Below are positions 35,111 through 47,923 of a stretch of 64,000 bases of DNA, in pieces; within the stretch, counting starts at the first letter, position 1, and each line of letters begins with the position of its first letter. Made by a program: the position numbers and the translations under genes. The notes below the pieces were generated by a model. It saw nothing but the letters and a program-made list of their open reading frames with translations, was not told where the DNA came from and searched no databases. Source of the stretch: Zanthoxylum bungeanum (taxonomy: Eukaryota > Streptophyta > Magnoliopsida > Sapindales > Rutaceae); the NCBI GenBank assembly GCA_019454045.1, contig SKCR01032769.1, positions 310,001-374,000 of the forward strand, written 5' to 3'.

Positions 35111-36715
35111 AAGTTTGTGTTAGCGCCATAGCACTCTATGATGGATTTTGATGATGCAAAGCGGAAGACTTCGATGCGGATTAGCGAACATTATAAAAAA
35201 TATCGAAACAATTGGTGATGAAGAGCATAATGGATGTGAAGACTCAAACGCCAAAATGAAGAATATCTAATGTGGGCTTAGCTTAGGGCTCTCTTTATAA
35301 GTGAGTTGATAATTTAAGTTTATAAGCTTATAGGACATTTGCACATTCATTTCGATGCATTATGATCATGTGCAAAATATTTTCAATCTTCAAATTCTGT
35401 ATTTTCTACACTGAGACCGACACACCGGTGACCCTGTTATGTCTTAGGCAAATTTGTATGCTTTTTGGAACCGAGCTGCTCCATATCAGTCTCCCATACC
35501 GGTCAGCTAGAGTTTACACAGCTGTTAGAACCGGGACGGTTCATACCGATCCTATATTGGTGGGCTAACCGGCATACCGGCCTCCATACCAATTAGTAAT
35601 CCGGTATTGCGCTTTAACCTTCAACAGTAATATAGTCGTTACGTTTGCAGGACCAGCACACCGGACCCTGTAGACCGGCATACCGATCTCAAACAAAGGG
35701 TTGTGGTATTTTTTCACCTTCACTATATATTGAGCCCCAATTTCGTTTTTGCATCAACCTATCATCTTTTTTACATTTTCTCTTAAGGAAAAAATAAAGA
35801 GTTTACTAAATCTTCTTTATCATACACTCTCATCATAATCAAAGCTCACACACTACACTTTCATTATCATTTAGTGAGCTTGAGATAATTGGGTTAGTAA
35901 CTCACATCCTTAAATCTTCTTATCTTATGTGAGTGCCCTAGTGTGTTGTAAATTCTCATATTCACACACTTGAAGTTGAGAAATCTCTTTGTGAGTGGGC
36001 ATACTCAAAATGATGATTTATTGTGAAGGTTTGTGAGTGAGCCTAAAGAAAAAACTCATTGTCAATATTTGAGAGAACCTAGGGATAAAACTCTTGTGTA
36101 AATGTTTGGAGTAAACTTATAGGACAAAACTCTTGGTTGCGAGTGAGTCACGTAAAACTTGGTGTAAGTTGTGGATTCAACTTAATGAAAAACTTCAAGC
36201 GCGGATTGTTGGCCGAACCACTATAAACCATCAGTGTCAATTTCTCTAACCATATCTCTTTAATTTATTGCAAGCTTTATATTTTATTTCCATATTATTT
36301 AGCATAGCTTGCCATTGGTAATATATTGTGATTGAAAAATTGATTACTAAGATAAATTGGTAAAACTACTAACTTAATAACGTAAAATCGAAAAGATTCT
36401 TAATTCCGCATAATTTTTTTTTTTGATTACAATACAAATCTACAGATATATAATCTGAAATCTACTGGAATATTGAATACAAACATTGAAGTACATCCAG
36501 AATTCTACGTCTACTAGAGACGAAACATCAACTCCCACTCAAATATGGGGAGAATTCTACCCCTCTCAAATGAGAGAAATTATTTTGATTTCCTGCCACT
36601 GCAGGGAGTCGAACTTGTGCTCTCCCCAATGGGAGAGCACAAGTCCACCACTGGGCCAAGAGCCCAGTACTGGCTAATTCCGCATAATTAGACCATTACC
36701 CAATTCACCCATCTT
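35110..36715 (+). mobile_element. Old SIRE-like copia LTR, probably solo
   Basis: ATGGATTTTGATGATGCAAA near its start, CCGGCATACCGG-type imperfect repeats (35400-35690), and a right part with GGCCGAACCACTATAAACCA, TTATTGCAAGCTTT and a final CCAATTCACCCATCTTG are features I associate with SIRE/Maximus-type copia LTRs. No flanking duplication was found and both ends are approximate. A SINE is nested near its right end. Confidence 0.45.
36416..36674 (-). mobile_element. tRNA-derived SINE
   Basis: Perfect 15-bp duplications TAATTCCGCATAATT flank it (36401-36415 and 36675-36689). Read on the minus strand it has a pol III A box TGGCCCAGTGG, a B box AGTTCGACTCC, a short palindromic GAGAGCACAAG / CTTGTGCTCTC pair between and around them, and a terminal A-tract. 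No coding capacity; LINE enzymes would mobilise it. Confidence 0.82.
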
Positions 36716-38305
36716 GAATATATAAAGATTGTTATTTGTTGAGCGCTCGTAAGTAATTTAGTTTGAAATCAAATACTAGGATCCTTAGTATCTCTTGTAG
36801 ACATAGTAAAGGAAAATATCACCACCACCCACTTAGTATTATTCTCAATGTGTTTTGTAATTTCGAAGAAACTTCATTGGCGCGTACTCCAAATAAATAT
36901 GACTAGAATAAGATAAGCTTATTATTCACATGTTTGTTTGGGAATTTACTTTTATTATATTTGTCAGATATATTATTATTTCTCTATTCATTAAGTATTA
37001 TCTTCTTATATTTTATTTATTATTGTTGATGAACGTGGGGTGGTTGGCTTGTTGGACTCGGCATTAATTTCTAAGATATTTTAGTAATATATAATTTTCT
37101 TACATTCATATAAATAATCCTTTATGTTTTCGAATATTGATGCAAAGTGACGCTAGATCATGGGAACATATTCACTGAACAAAATATTACATAATCAAAA
37201 CTAAAAAAAATAAAAAATAAATTCATATTTCGTTTTGACCTAATGGTAAATTGAAAAGGGTTTTATTATTACAATAATTGCTCTATATGTCATGTGCTCA
37301 ACAAAGAATTATTAACAATAGGTTCAATCAGAAAATTATTATTTTTTCATAAATTTAGGAATAAATCAAGCCTCCATATTCAGATCACTTATATAAGAGA
37401 AAATCTATAATACAACGGAGATACCACGTCATTAGTGTAACAATCCAATAATTCATTGCCACACGTGCTAAAATATTGAAAAAATAATTAAAAAAAATGG
37501 ATTTTAAATCATATATGTCATTTACTAATTTGTTGGTAATACTACGTCACTCATACTTCCGTTAAATAAAAGAATTACTCATTATATAGAGAGTGCCATC
37601 TGATTTTTAATGGACGTATAGTATAAAATTTGACATGTGCTTTAATTAGATTTTGTAAGTGGCTGATTTCTACTACTTGTAATACTAGATGTGCATTAAT
37701 CACACGATCAAGAGGCTAAATTATACATATAAAAAACATAACATATTTACTTTATTTGACATATATAATATTATTTGTTTATACATGCGTTTTTTTATTA
37801 TACTAAAATAAATGTTTATCTGACATGTAAAATATAAACTATGATATTAATTTTTTTAAAAATAATTATATAAAAAAATAATAGAATAAAATTATATTTA
37901 ATTATAATCAGAAGATGAGTGATAAGTGAATAAATCTTGGGTGTCAACCTAATTGGGATGTAAGATTTTGCTTGATGTTTGAGATTATTTATTCAAAAAA
38001 AAGGATTAAAGGAAAACTGTAATTTAACGATTTAAATATTTTTAAATTATTATTTTTAAAGATACAAAAAAGCAAAAATTTAGTCACCTCTTTATATCCT
38101 CATTTTGTTCACATATCATTTTTGTAATTAGAAAATAAATAAATCATACAAAAATATATTTGAGATTTTAAAATTAAATGACATATTAAGATTTTAGACT
38201 TCAGGTGAAAGTCATAGATCATAACTTTTTCAATTAAGACAAAATTTCTTAAAATAAGTGATATTTAAAAAAAAACAAATAACTCATAAAATACAAATGT
38301 CTTAA
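36716..38305. other. AT-rich intergenic spacer
   Basis: More than 75% A+T throughout, with short poly-A/T runs. I see no gene and no recognisable transposon in it. Confidence 0.4.
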
Positions 38306-38330
38306 AATCACTACAAAAATTATACCCTTT

Positions 38331-38660
38331 AGCGTCGAAATAAATGGACGCCAAATATAATTAGCGTCGAAATAATTAGACGCAAAAAGTGGACGCCGAA
38401 ATGTCGACGAGAATAATTTTTAGCGTCGAAATAAATAAATGCGACGCTAAAAACTATATTTTGCGTCCAATTTATTTCAACGCTAAATTAAATTTTCTGA
38501 CGCTATAGGTTCTATTTGGCGACGAAATAATTCGACGCTAAAAGTTTGACTTTTAGCGTCGACACGTTTCGACGCTAGATTATATTAAAAAAGTAATATC
38601 TGTATACTTACAGCGGTGATTTTTTTGTAACTATTAGCGTCGACTGTTTCGACGAAAATA
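38331..38660. repeat. Left subterminal repeats of the CACTA element
   Basis: About a dozen copies of TTAGCGTCGAAA or its inverse TTCGACGCTAAA in both orientations. In En/Spm such motifs are bound by the TNPA-type protein. Confidence 0.85.
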
Positions 38661-38879
38661 GTTAAAAAAATTTGTTTTTTAAAAAATTATTAATTTACTT
38701 CTTTTTGGTCTAAAATAATTAATTTAATATTTAATTTAATTGAAAAAAAATTCTGATTAATAACAGAATTACGAAATATTATAATAATTATTATATTCAA
38801 TTTTATTTTAGAAAAAAAAACATATTATATTAAAACTTTTTGTTCAAAATGTTTATACAAAACCAAATATAAAATTTAT

Positions 38880-40315
38880 TGCTGCTGTGATGGGGGACGC
38901 TCGAGCCCGATGCATCCTGACTGATTGAGGCCTCCAACATCTGACAGAAAGTCAGCATTTGTTGTTCTAACTGCTCCATCTTCTTCTCGTGGTCCAGCTT
39001 GACCTGTTGTAGCTCGTCCTTAGTCTGCTTCAGCTCGTCTCGGGTGGTGGCTAACTCGTCTCGAAGAGAGGCATTTTCCGAATTAACAGTATTGCGTGCA
39101 TATGACGTCGGCTTCTTACGAGTGCCAAGGCCAACGTTGTAAGCTGTCTGATTCTTGAAAACCAATTGCGACAACTGCTCATCTGGTATCGGGTCGAACC
39201 TTGTTTCCTGAGTTTGATGTTGGAGTTCCATCATTTCGTTATGTTTCAAAAAATAAGTTAATATTAGAATTTGAGAAAAAAATTAACATATATAATGTTA
39301 ATTATTTTATTTTAAAAACTGAAACTTACATAGCAGCGTTCGACTTCTTCATTTATCCATTGTTTCTCTCATTGTAACGCGTCACACGGAAAAAATCTGG
39401 AAATGATTGCACCTCACATGTGCTACTCTGTTATAAACAGAAAATAAATTCAATATTATTCCACATTAGTAAAAATAATGAACTGTTAAATTTTACATTA
39501 GGATATATTTACCTCAGAATGTTCGGCACGATGTTGGATAAATGGCTTCGAACCTCCATGGTGGTTAAAACGCAAGGGACTTCGATTTTCCGCATTGCGT
39601 GACATTTATCCTGCATTTACCAACACTGTAAGTACCGAAAACAAAGACAATTATAAATTTCCGTTTATTTCAAAATTTACCTCGTGTTTTTTGCTAGACC
39701 AAAGCTCACATAAGAATGTCCAGTCTTGCTCCTATATAAAATCAGGCTTGTGTTGTGGAGCATCTGAAGGTCCATGTTCGTCGAATATTGGTTTCAGGAC
39801 TTTTGTCCTATAATCTTTATAACTTTACCCCATGTGGTAGTCAATATATTGTTGGACATTCACTTTGGTCAGATCGAAGTCGAACCACTCCTACATGAAT
39901 AGAAACCGAGTAAAAATAAGTATAAAATAAAAATGTTAACTAACAAACAATATTGAAAACTTAATACCGTACGGAAACTCACAAGTAGCGAAGATAATAT
40001 CTGGTTGATTTTCGTCTCCCACGATATCTTTCTCCAAGAAACGTAGTTGTGGGGATCTTCAAATCGAGCTGTAGCTCCTATGGCTGTAGTAAACGCTGAA
40101 TTATGTTGTCCGACTTCACTGTGTCCATCATCTGATATCTCAATCCGGATACGGCCGTGAGCCTTAACGTACTTAGCCAACCCCAGACCACGGGTGCGTC
40201 CTCGACCCTTCGCTGTACTGGACTCACCTGTGCTAGCAGAGACTCAACCAGGGCCAGTTGTCCTTGCTGCTGTAGATGGAGTCGCATTAGCCCGTCTGCG
40301 ATTGCCCGGTGCCAT
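38880..40315 (-). pseudogene. TNPA-like (plant transposase, Transposase_24 family) pseudogene
   Basis: The natural start is ATG at 40313-40315 (MAPGNRRRANATPSTAAR). The first exon runs through GRGRTRG and KYVKAHGRIRIEI to WRKISWETKINQ, ending at a good donor CTT/GTGAGT (about 39985). The next exon (about 39890-39683) encodes EWFDFDLTKV and QDWTFLCELWSSKKHE, the conserved family core. A last exon (39249-38880) encodes a coiled coil (ELATTRDELKQTKDELQQVK). In-frame stops follow TTGPG, YIDYHMG and HKPDFI, and middle exons are degraded. In En/Spm this second protein binds subterminal repeats and helps excision. Product function here is lost. Confidence 0.72.
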
Positions 40316-41120
40316 CTACAAAAACCCACAAAGTTTAATGTTCTCGGCCTTGGCCTTCCCTCTCTCGCTCACCTAAATCTCTCTCACATACAAGATCAAA
40401 ATAAAAAATATACAAAGCTCTCACTCACATAGCCACAAGCAAACAACGCCAAATAAACCTCGCTCGGCCAATTCAACAATAATTCACAAATCACGTCAAA
40501 ATCCCACGAACCAACCACTCACGCCATCATCACAAACGACCACCACACACAGATTCACCACAAGCCAAATCCACTCACTCCATCATCACAATTCCCACGA
40601 ACCAACCACTCACGCCATCATCACAAATGCTGCTGTTCTGGTCCAGAACAGCAGCAAATTTGCTGTTGTTCTGGACGCCCTCTTTCTCTCTGGACGCCCT
40701 CTCTCTCTCATTGAACACACAGAAGACACAAACAACTAAATCATCTTCATCATCATCATGATCAAATATTCTCACAACCCTCACCAATGAACTCTCTCTC
40801 TAAACCCTCACCAATGGAACTCTCTCTCTAAACCAAGACATCAACGCAAACCCTAACTCTCGACACCTTCATCATCATCAAGAAAATACCCCATATACAA
40901 ACCCCATATCCAAACACCCACCATCATCATCATCAAGAAAATGAAATTCAAATCCAATTCATGCCATAAGAAATAAAATTGAAATAACACTTACCTTCAA
41001 ATTCGATGAATTTGATGAAGAATATAGTGGTTGGAGCCGAGAAAGAATAATTCGACAGTGAGAGGGATTTTTGGTCGTCTGAGCCGAGAAAGAAGAAGAC
41101 ACTGGTTTTAGGGATTTAAT
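40316..41120 (-). other. Upstream region of the TNPA-like gene
   Basis: Rich in CT/CA sequence. It has a duplication of about 89 bp (40507-40537 and 40596-40626 share CGAACCAACCACTCACGCCA). It is a likely 5' leader, possibly with an intron. No further gene is recognised. Confidence 0.45.
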
Positions 41121-41420
41121 AAACATTTAGCGTCGAAATTATTTGATTTTAGCGTCGAATAATTCGACGCTAAAAGGTTGGCGGCTTATTAAAAAATTAG
41201 GGTTAATTTTTGGGGAAATTTAAATTTTTTATTTAGCGTCGAAAAATATAACATCGACGCTAAATGTATAATATTTAGCGTCGAAACAGAAAAGTCGACG
41301 CTAAATTTCTATCATTTCGCGTCGATTTTTTTTTTCGACGCAAAAAAATATATAAATTAAAGTTACATCAAATTAAAAAATATATATATATTAAGGTCGA
41401 AAATTATTTCGACGCTAAAT
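41120..41420. repeat. Internal block of CACTA subterminal motifs
   Basis: About nine TAGCGTCGAA / TTCGACGCTAAA motifs in both orientations lie between the two transposon genes, far from either end. The position is upstream of the TNPA-like gene and just downstream of tnp2. Confidence 0.82.
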
Positions 41421-41642
41421 TACTACCATTAAAAATAATAATAACATTAATATGATAATTATACTATTAATAATTACGACAATCAAAAACCATATTTAAA
41501 TAATAATTCAAAATAAGCACCATACATTATAATAATAAAAATTATTCATCAATCACATCATACACTAACTTCATTAATCACTATTATCTTCGGTATTTGA
41601 GGATTCGTGACTGGAATCGAAATCATCTTCAGTGTCAAATTC

Positions 41643-44600
41643 TTATTCACTTGCTACTTCCACGCTAACTTCAGAATGAGGAATTATCTCAACGTCTGTA
41701 CTATCTCGTGTTAATGTGATATTTTCAGGAACGGTGACAGTTGGTCCATAAAATATTTGTTCAGGAACTTCAAAGTTGCCGGAGACTTCTTGTGTTTCAT
41801 CTGATATGTCAACTCTATCTTTCTCCTGCGTGTCCCAAATGCCCTTATGTTGTAACTTTTCTACCACCATCCATCCAGTTCCTAACTTTGGATCAGATAT
41901 ATATATCACTGAACGTGCTTGGGTATAAAAAATGTATGGATCGTTCTTGTACCAAAAACGTTGAACATTAATTGACGTTAGATGATTACTAACTTGAATT
42001 CTCCTCTTTCTGGCATTTGTGTCAAACCAGTTACATTCGAATAGCACAATATGTCATCTGGGTCGGTATATCAACTCAATGACCGATTGCAACACTCCGT
42101 AGAAGTCAATAAGATCTGAGCCATGTTCTCATTGGACTACAATTCCATAATTCTGAGTCACATGAGTAACATCTCGCTGTTCGGTATGAAATCTAACTCC
42201 GTTGACAATGCATCCACTGTATTCATAAGCCTGCTTTTGAGGCCCATAAGCCAAAGAAACCAACGAGGATGACGAGTCCAATTGACCATTTTGCACTTGG
42301 TTGTTAATCTAACAATGAGAGAAATATATGTGTTAATATAACAAACTGAAATATTTAATGTTAGGATAAAAATAAATATAAAATGTTAGGCCTTACAGTT
42401 GTCTCAAACCATTTAGGAAATTCTTTTTTGTGTGTTCCATCAACGTTATGGCCACCACCACATTGTAGCATTGTTAGATGTTGCCTACAAAAAATGAGTT
42501 AGGTTAATATATGGCAAAAATACTATGGTTATGCACCATAAAAACTTATGTTAAATACGGTTGCACTTCATCACAATTACTCAATATAAACCAATGCGCA
42601 CGTTGAACTTCCTGAAAGGTTAGTAATTTGACACCTACTGCTCCAAATGGTCTGCAATTTTGACGGAACACTGTGATATCTTGCGAATTACTTGCATCTC
42701 CATCATAGTTTCGTGGCCGACGATTAAAATGAGTTTCAATATTCTGCATGTACATCGAACAAAATGTTATTGCTTCACTTATTACAACAGCTTCAGCTAT
42801 TGACCCTTCAGGGCACGCCTTGTTTTTCACATATTGTTTGTAATCTCCCAAAGCCATGCAGATATGACAACAAGTTTGCATTAATACTAAATTCAATGCA
42901 CAGTAAAAATTTAAGAATGTAATATTTAAAATGTATAGATTTAGTACCTCTCAATGGGATACATCCATCTGTAATGGACAAGACCTCCATTTCTAGCTTC
43001 AGCCGGTAAATGCATGGCCAGATGTACCATCACATCAAAAAAAGCGGGTGGCAAAATTCGCTCCAGCTTGCATAGGATTATCACGATTCCTCGCTCAAGT
43101 TCGTCAATAACAGTTGTGGTTAATGTCCTATGATATAATTGTTTAAAGAAGCCACATAGATCAAGTACGACGTCGCATACATTCGGGGGGAGATAAGGTC
43201 GAATGCCAACAGGAAGGAGAATCTCGAGAAGCACATGACAATCGTGACTCTTTAATCCCGTTATTGTATCATCTCTGACCCAACGCCCAATATTCGATGC
43301 ATAATCATCAGGGAATTTAACCATTTTCAGCCAATCACAGAATGATTTTCTCTCCGATTGAGTGAGCACATAACTAGCAGGTGGCTTAATAAGACCTCGA
43401 GAAGTGACTTGTAAATGCAATTCACTGCGAATTCTAAGATCTTGTAGGTCCAATCTAGCATTTACAATTTCTTTTGTCTTACCCGTAATATTGAATAGTG
43501 TGCCCACTAAACTCTCACAAATGTTTTTTTCTATATGCATTACATCCAAATTATGTCGGAAACTCAAAGTCCCCCAATATTCTAACTCAAAGAAAATACT
43601 ATTTCCTGTCCAATTCAACTCTTCAGGTAAGCGTTTTCGATTTTTATCTCTATTATTAGGATGTTTACCTGGTGTGTTGTCTCTGAGATGTTGATGTTGG
43701 CAAAGTATGTCGAATCCAGACAATGGACTGGGCATACTCTGAGGTTCATGTTGACTGTTAAATAATTTACTCCTCCGCCAATGATGACTCAACTCAAGAA
43801 ATCTCATGTGCCATGTGTATCCTATTTTATTCCGTAATCGTTGCGAAGGTGTTTGACCCGCACAAACTGGACATGCCATGTATCCCTTAATGCTTCATCC
43901 AGATAATGAACCATAAGCTGGAAAATCATTAATGGTCCATAATAATGCGGCATGCATCTGAAAATACTGCTCGGAAACTGCATCATAGGTATGCACACCC
44001 ACATTCCATAATGTTTGTAACTCATCGATCAATGGTCTCAAGTAAATATTCATATCTTTACCAGGGGAACGTGGACCAGGGATAAGCAATGACATAAACA
44101 TGAACGGATCCTTCATACATTTCCATGGAGGTAAGTTATATGGAATAAAAATAACGAGCCACATGCTATAAAAGTTGTACATATTCCCAAATGGGTTAAA
44201 ACCATCAGAGGCAAGACCTAACCTGACATTACTGGGGTTCTCAGCGAAACATGGGTACATGTCATCAAATTCCTTCCACTCGGTTCCATCCGCAAGATGT
44301 CTAAGTATGCCATCCGCACCGATCCTCTTTTCATGATGCCACATCATGTCAGTCGCTGTGTGTCTTGACATGAACAATCTCTTCAGCCTGGGCGTTAAAG
44401 GGAAATATCGTAATATCTTTTGAGGCACTTTCTTCCCCATACCACGGACTTTGTACCGACTTTCACCACATATTGGACAATATTCAAGTGATTCATACTC
44501 GGCACGAAATAATACACAATCATACTTACAAGCATGAATGGATTCATACCTCATTCCCAGATCACGCAATATTTTCTTTGCCTCGTAGTACGACTTAGGT

Positions 44601-45111
44601 AATTCGCTTCCAACCGGTAACATTTGGCCCAGTAACTCTAGCATCATATCAATACTTTTGTTGGTCATTCTGTTGATCACTTTAATGTGTAATAATTTCA
44701 CAACGAAATTCAAGATCGACATTCCAGCACCTTCAAATGAAATTTTTGTTCCTCATCAAGTAGTTCACTAAATAAATTTTGATCATTTCCACTTAACACT
44801 GGCATGTCACCACTGACATTATGACCAAGTTGTGGACCTTGTAAGTCATGCAAAGCATCGGTTATCTCATCGTTTGCAGGTTGATTGTAACTACTACTCC
44901 CTTCGCCGGAATCAATAAACCGTGACTGAGAATGATACTGCTCACCGTGATAAATCCACGTACGGTAAGTTGGTGATATTCCTGGCATGTATAAATGATT
45001 ATGAACTTCATCTAACCGTTTCCTTTTCCTATTCAAACAATTTGTACATGGACACCGAACACGACCTTCTGCATCAATGTGTTGCTTTGCGACTTCCATG
45101 AACTCATACAC
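41643..45111 (-). pseudogene. tnp2-type CACTA transposase pseudogene
   Basis: On the minus strand the order is a transposase-associated N-terminal domain (45111-44710: CPCTNCLNRKRK, YRTWIYHGE); the tnp2 core (44722-42941: KIMRD-like LRDLGMRYESIHACKYDC, YCPICGESRYK, MMWHHEKR, FGLASDGFNPFG-like, CPVCAGQTPS, HNLDVMHIEKNICESLVGTL, YRWMYPIER); a DUF4218-like part (42860-42546: KNKACPEGSIAEA, FILSNCDEVQPY); and a DUF4216-like C-terminus (to 41643: YSGCIVNGVRFHTEQRD, VLFECNWFDT). Defects: a one-base shift near 44715, a stop replacing Trp in the GSLSG-W-S motif (43893-43895), two stops between about 42045 and 42140, and a poor acceptor near 42857. The intact enzyme would cut and join CACTA ends. Confidence 0.87.
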
Positions 45112-45640
45112 TCCATTACATATTCAACACTCAATCTATCCAGCGAGCTCATCCAATTTCTATCCATTTCAGCGAAATACCTAAATATAATAATATAATT
45201 ATTAAATATCATATTACACTCATCAACATTACTAATTCATTAATTATTTATTTAAGCATATACATATATATTTAGTTGATAAAGTAAATAATTTATAGAA
45301 AAATTCTATTTAGTTAATTAATTAACTTAATCTACATATATGAACCATAAACCACTAACAAAAAGTATATAATAAACATAATCATAAAAATTGAAAAATA
45401 ATAAAGAAATATAAAAGAAGATTTACCTTAAGGAAAATTGATAAACATAATCATAAAAATTGAAAAATAATAAAGAAATATAAAAGAAGATTACCTTATG
45501 GAAAATTGATTACAATTTTATTGAAAATTTGTAGGAGAGTTGTGAGGTTGCAGAGGACAAATTCTGAGATTTCAGAGGATGAAAATGAAGAGAATGTGAG
45601 AAAAAACAGAGGGGGAGAAGGGTCGGTGGCATTCTGCATT
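45112..45640. other. 5' non-coding part of the CACTA element
   Basis: AT-rich. A duplicated block of about 60 bp (45371-45430 and 45431-45493, sharing CATAATCATAAAAATTGAAA) lies in it. It presumably holds the tnp2 promoter and leader. Confidence 0.5.
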
Positions 45641-45649
45641 TTAATCTAT

Positions 45650-46124
45650 ATTTAGCGTCGAAATAAGTTATTCGACGCTAAATGTTCGATTTTTTAGCGT
45701 CGAATTAAATTTAGAATCTAAAGATTAAAGGATTGTCGGTGGAATCTTCATAAACCCTTAGCGACGCTACTTAGTCGACGCTAAATGTCCGATTTTTATC
45801 GTCGAATTAAATTTAGACTCTAAAGATTAAAGGATTGTCGGTGGAATCTTCATAAACCTTTAGCGACGCTACTTAGTCGATGCTAAATGTCTAGTTTTTT
45901 GCGTCGACTTATATTTTTGACGCTAAAAGTATAACATTTAGCGCCAAAAATGAATGGAATAGTAAAATAATTTAGCGTCGAAAATTATTCGACGCTATAA
46001 GAGTACTTTTAGCGTCGATAACTGTTTTCGACGAAAAAAGTTGAATATTTGGCGTCGAAAATTATTTTCGTCGCTAAAATCTTGATATTTGGCGTCGAAT
46101 ATTAATTACGACGCTAAATTTTTG
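45650..46124. repeat. Right subterminal repeats of the CACTA element
   Basis: Many TTTAGCGTCGAA and TTCGACGCTAAA motifs. A segment with AAAGATTAAAGGATTGTCGG is duplicated at about 45720 and 45822. Confidence 0.85.
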
Positions 46125-46155
46125 GACGCTAAAAGCCATAATTCTTGTAGTGAAT

Positions 46156-46731
46156 AAATCATAAAAGAATAAATAGATTTCACATTTGTTAAATTAATAA
46201 GCAAAAAAGGGTGATGATAACGACCTATAATTTGAGATATAATTCTCATATTCAGGTTCATATCTAATATATTGATTCAAAACTAACAGAAAAAAGAATT
46301 TGGACAAGAGCCTTTTTGTTGTCAGGGGTAGCATTGGGGGCAGTCGACACTGGCGGCTGGTTAGAGTCCTCAAATTTAGATCAAAATTAGGGGGTCTCTA
46401 AATTTAAGAAAATTAATATCCATTATATTAATAAATCCCAAAAAATCTCACTTTTATCAGAAAATAACCACATAATTTATAAATTCGTCAATAACCCCCA
46501 AAATCTCAGCCGCTGTTTGTTGCTATAATAATTAGGATTTATATGTTCGAATCTTTAGGTTTTTAGTATAAAAATATGTTAAAACCTTGGTATAATATTC
46601 AAACTTCTATTCCAATTAATTTTTTTTCATTCGTTTCCATTTCATCAATTGATGAATTTAAATTATTGATAAATAAAAATAAAATCTATACAAACGATCC
46701 CTTTTTCTTTTTAGGGATATGGATTGATGCA
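46156..46731. other. Spacer downstream of the ERF gene
   Basis: Non-coding AT-rich sequence, probably including the ERF 3' untranslated region. No gene is recognised. Confidence 0.35.
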
Positions 46732-47832
46732 TTACTCACTCAAAGAGCTATCATCTGAGACTGAGACCGAGAAGGACAATAACAAAACTGAAGGCTCGGG
46801 TGAGCGGCGCTTATGGCTCACTCTAACCGGCTCATAGCAGTCGACGCCAATAAGATGAGGAAAATTAAGCTTGGCTTTGGAGCCGCGTGTTAGATAGTTA
46901 GTGATTAAGTTATGAGAAGAGAAGAGAATAAATGAATCCTACATCTAAAAGTTACAAAATGAAATAAGTGTTTAAATACATTTATTGCACCAATTTGATT
47001 CAAATTGATTGGTGAGAATTTGGAGGGAAACACAAATTTAGCTATGGATTTATATTATATATTATATAGTCAAAAATGAGCACTTTGGGCTTGGGCATAA
47101 AATTAATTACCAATTAATGCTTTTTCCGAAATTAATTATTTTAATTAATTTATGTTATATGTTATGACAGTTTAATTGGAAAGGAAATGTCCCTTGCCAA
47201 TGGTTGTCTACAGTTATAAATACCTTTGAAATTCCAGAATTCTATATACAGAAAACCTTCTCTCTTTCTCTACAACTTCTTCTTCTTGTGTTCTTGGAAG
47301 AAATTCCAGATTTGCTTATCTAGAATTTCTGTTCAGGCTTTGTAGAAATCCTGGAAGGATACTGCCATAAACCCGGAAACACTTTTAGTGGGGACATTAA
47401 TTCCTTAAGGATGGTGACTACACTATCAAAGCCATATTCGTATTACTGTAATTTTACTTTCGTGCTTCCATTATTTCCAACACCGCGCATCTTAAAAGCG
47501 GCTTTATCATAAGCCAAGGCTGCATCCTCAGGCGTCTCATATGTCCCAAGCCAAATTCTGGCTCCATTATTCTTATTAGGGTCTCTTATCTCCGCCGCAT
47601 ACTTTCCCCACGGCCTCCTCTTCACGCCCCTGTAACGCCACTCCTTTTCTGGCTCTTGAATCTCACGCGCATTGTCCAATTCAATGGGTGTCACAGGCTC
47701 TGCTGACGTGGCCTGACAATTTGATGAAGCTGAATCATGTATTAAAGATTCAAAATCATATGAAAGAAGATGCTGGCAAATGGACTCTAAAAGAACCAAA
47801 TCTGATTCTAATAAGCGGCTCTCTTTGTACAT
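46732..47832 (-). pseudogene. AP2/ERF transcription factor interrupted by a solo LTR
   Basis: Upstream part 47832-47483 encodes 117 residues: an N-terminal [15 protein letters not shown] motif, an acidic/serine linker, then the AP2 domain from Tyr67 ([43 protein letters not shown]). At Gly117 a 595-bp LTR intervenes. The remaining 49 codons lie at 46882-46735 ([12 protein letters not shown], then a serine-rich tail) with TAA at 46734-46732. The frame matches across the 5-bp duplication, so the pre-insertion protein was about 166 aa. The disrupted frame adds 12 LTR-derived residues and stops. Such proteins bind GCC-box promoters; the N-terminal motif suggests a group IX-like ERF (tentative). 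An in-frame ATG at 47868 is an alternative start. Confidence 0.9.
46888..47482 (+). mobile_element. Solo copia LTR inside the ERF coding sequence
   Basis: TGTTAGATAGTT to TTATTTCCAACA, 595 bp, with perfect duplications CCGCG (46883-46887 and 47483-47487). TTATAAATACC at about 47214 is a TATA candidate. Its U5 part has GACATTAATTCCTTAAGGAT, resembling the U5 of the copia element at 54642. Confidence 0.9.
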
Positions 47833-47923
47833 TTTTTTTTTGTTCTCTTTGATTTGTGTTATAGACATATATAGTAACTCTATAGCTACTGGTTTGATAA
47901 TTGTGAGTATGCATGGTTGTTTA

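Larger units (their letters stand above)
38309..46152 (-). mobile_element. CACTA (En/Spm) transposon
   Basis: The 7844-bp element has ends CACTACAAAAATTATACCC and, inverted, CACTACAAGAATTATGGC, together a 28-bp terminal inverted repeat with four mismatches. A 3-bp duplication AAT (38306-38308 and 46153-46155) flanks it. Many subterminal TAGCGTCGA / TCGACGCTA motifs occur at both ends and again internally. Two genes on the minus strand, a tnp2-type transposase and a TNPA/Transposase_24-type gene, are both broken, so this copy is non-autonomous now. Confidence 0.93.

Noticed and set aside
36486..36677. Short ORF ending near a tRNA-like sequence, and a possible tRNA gene
   Set aside because: The tRNA-like boxes belong to the SINE promoter; no cloverleaf or anticodon arm can be drawn.
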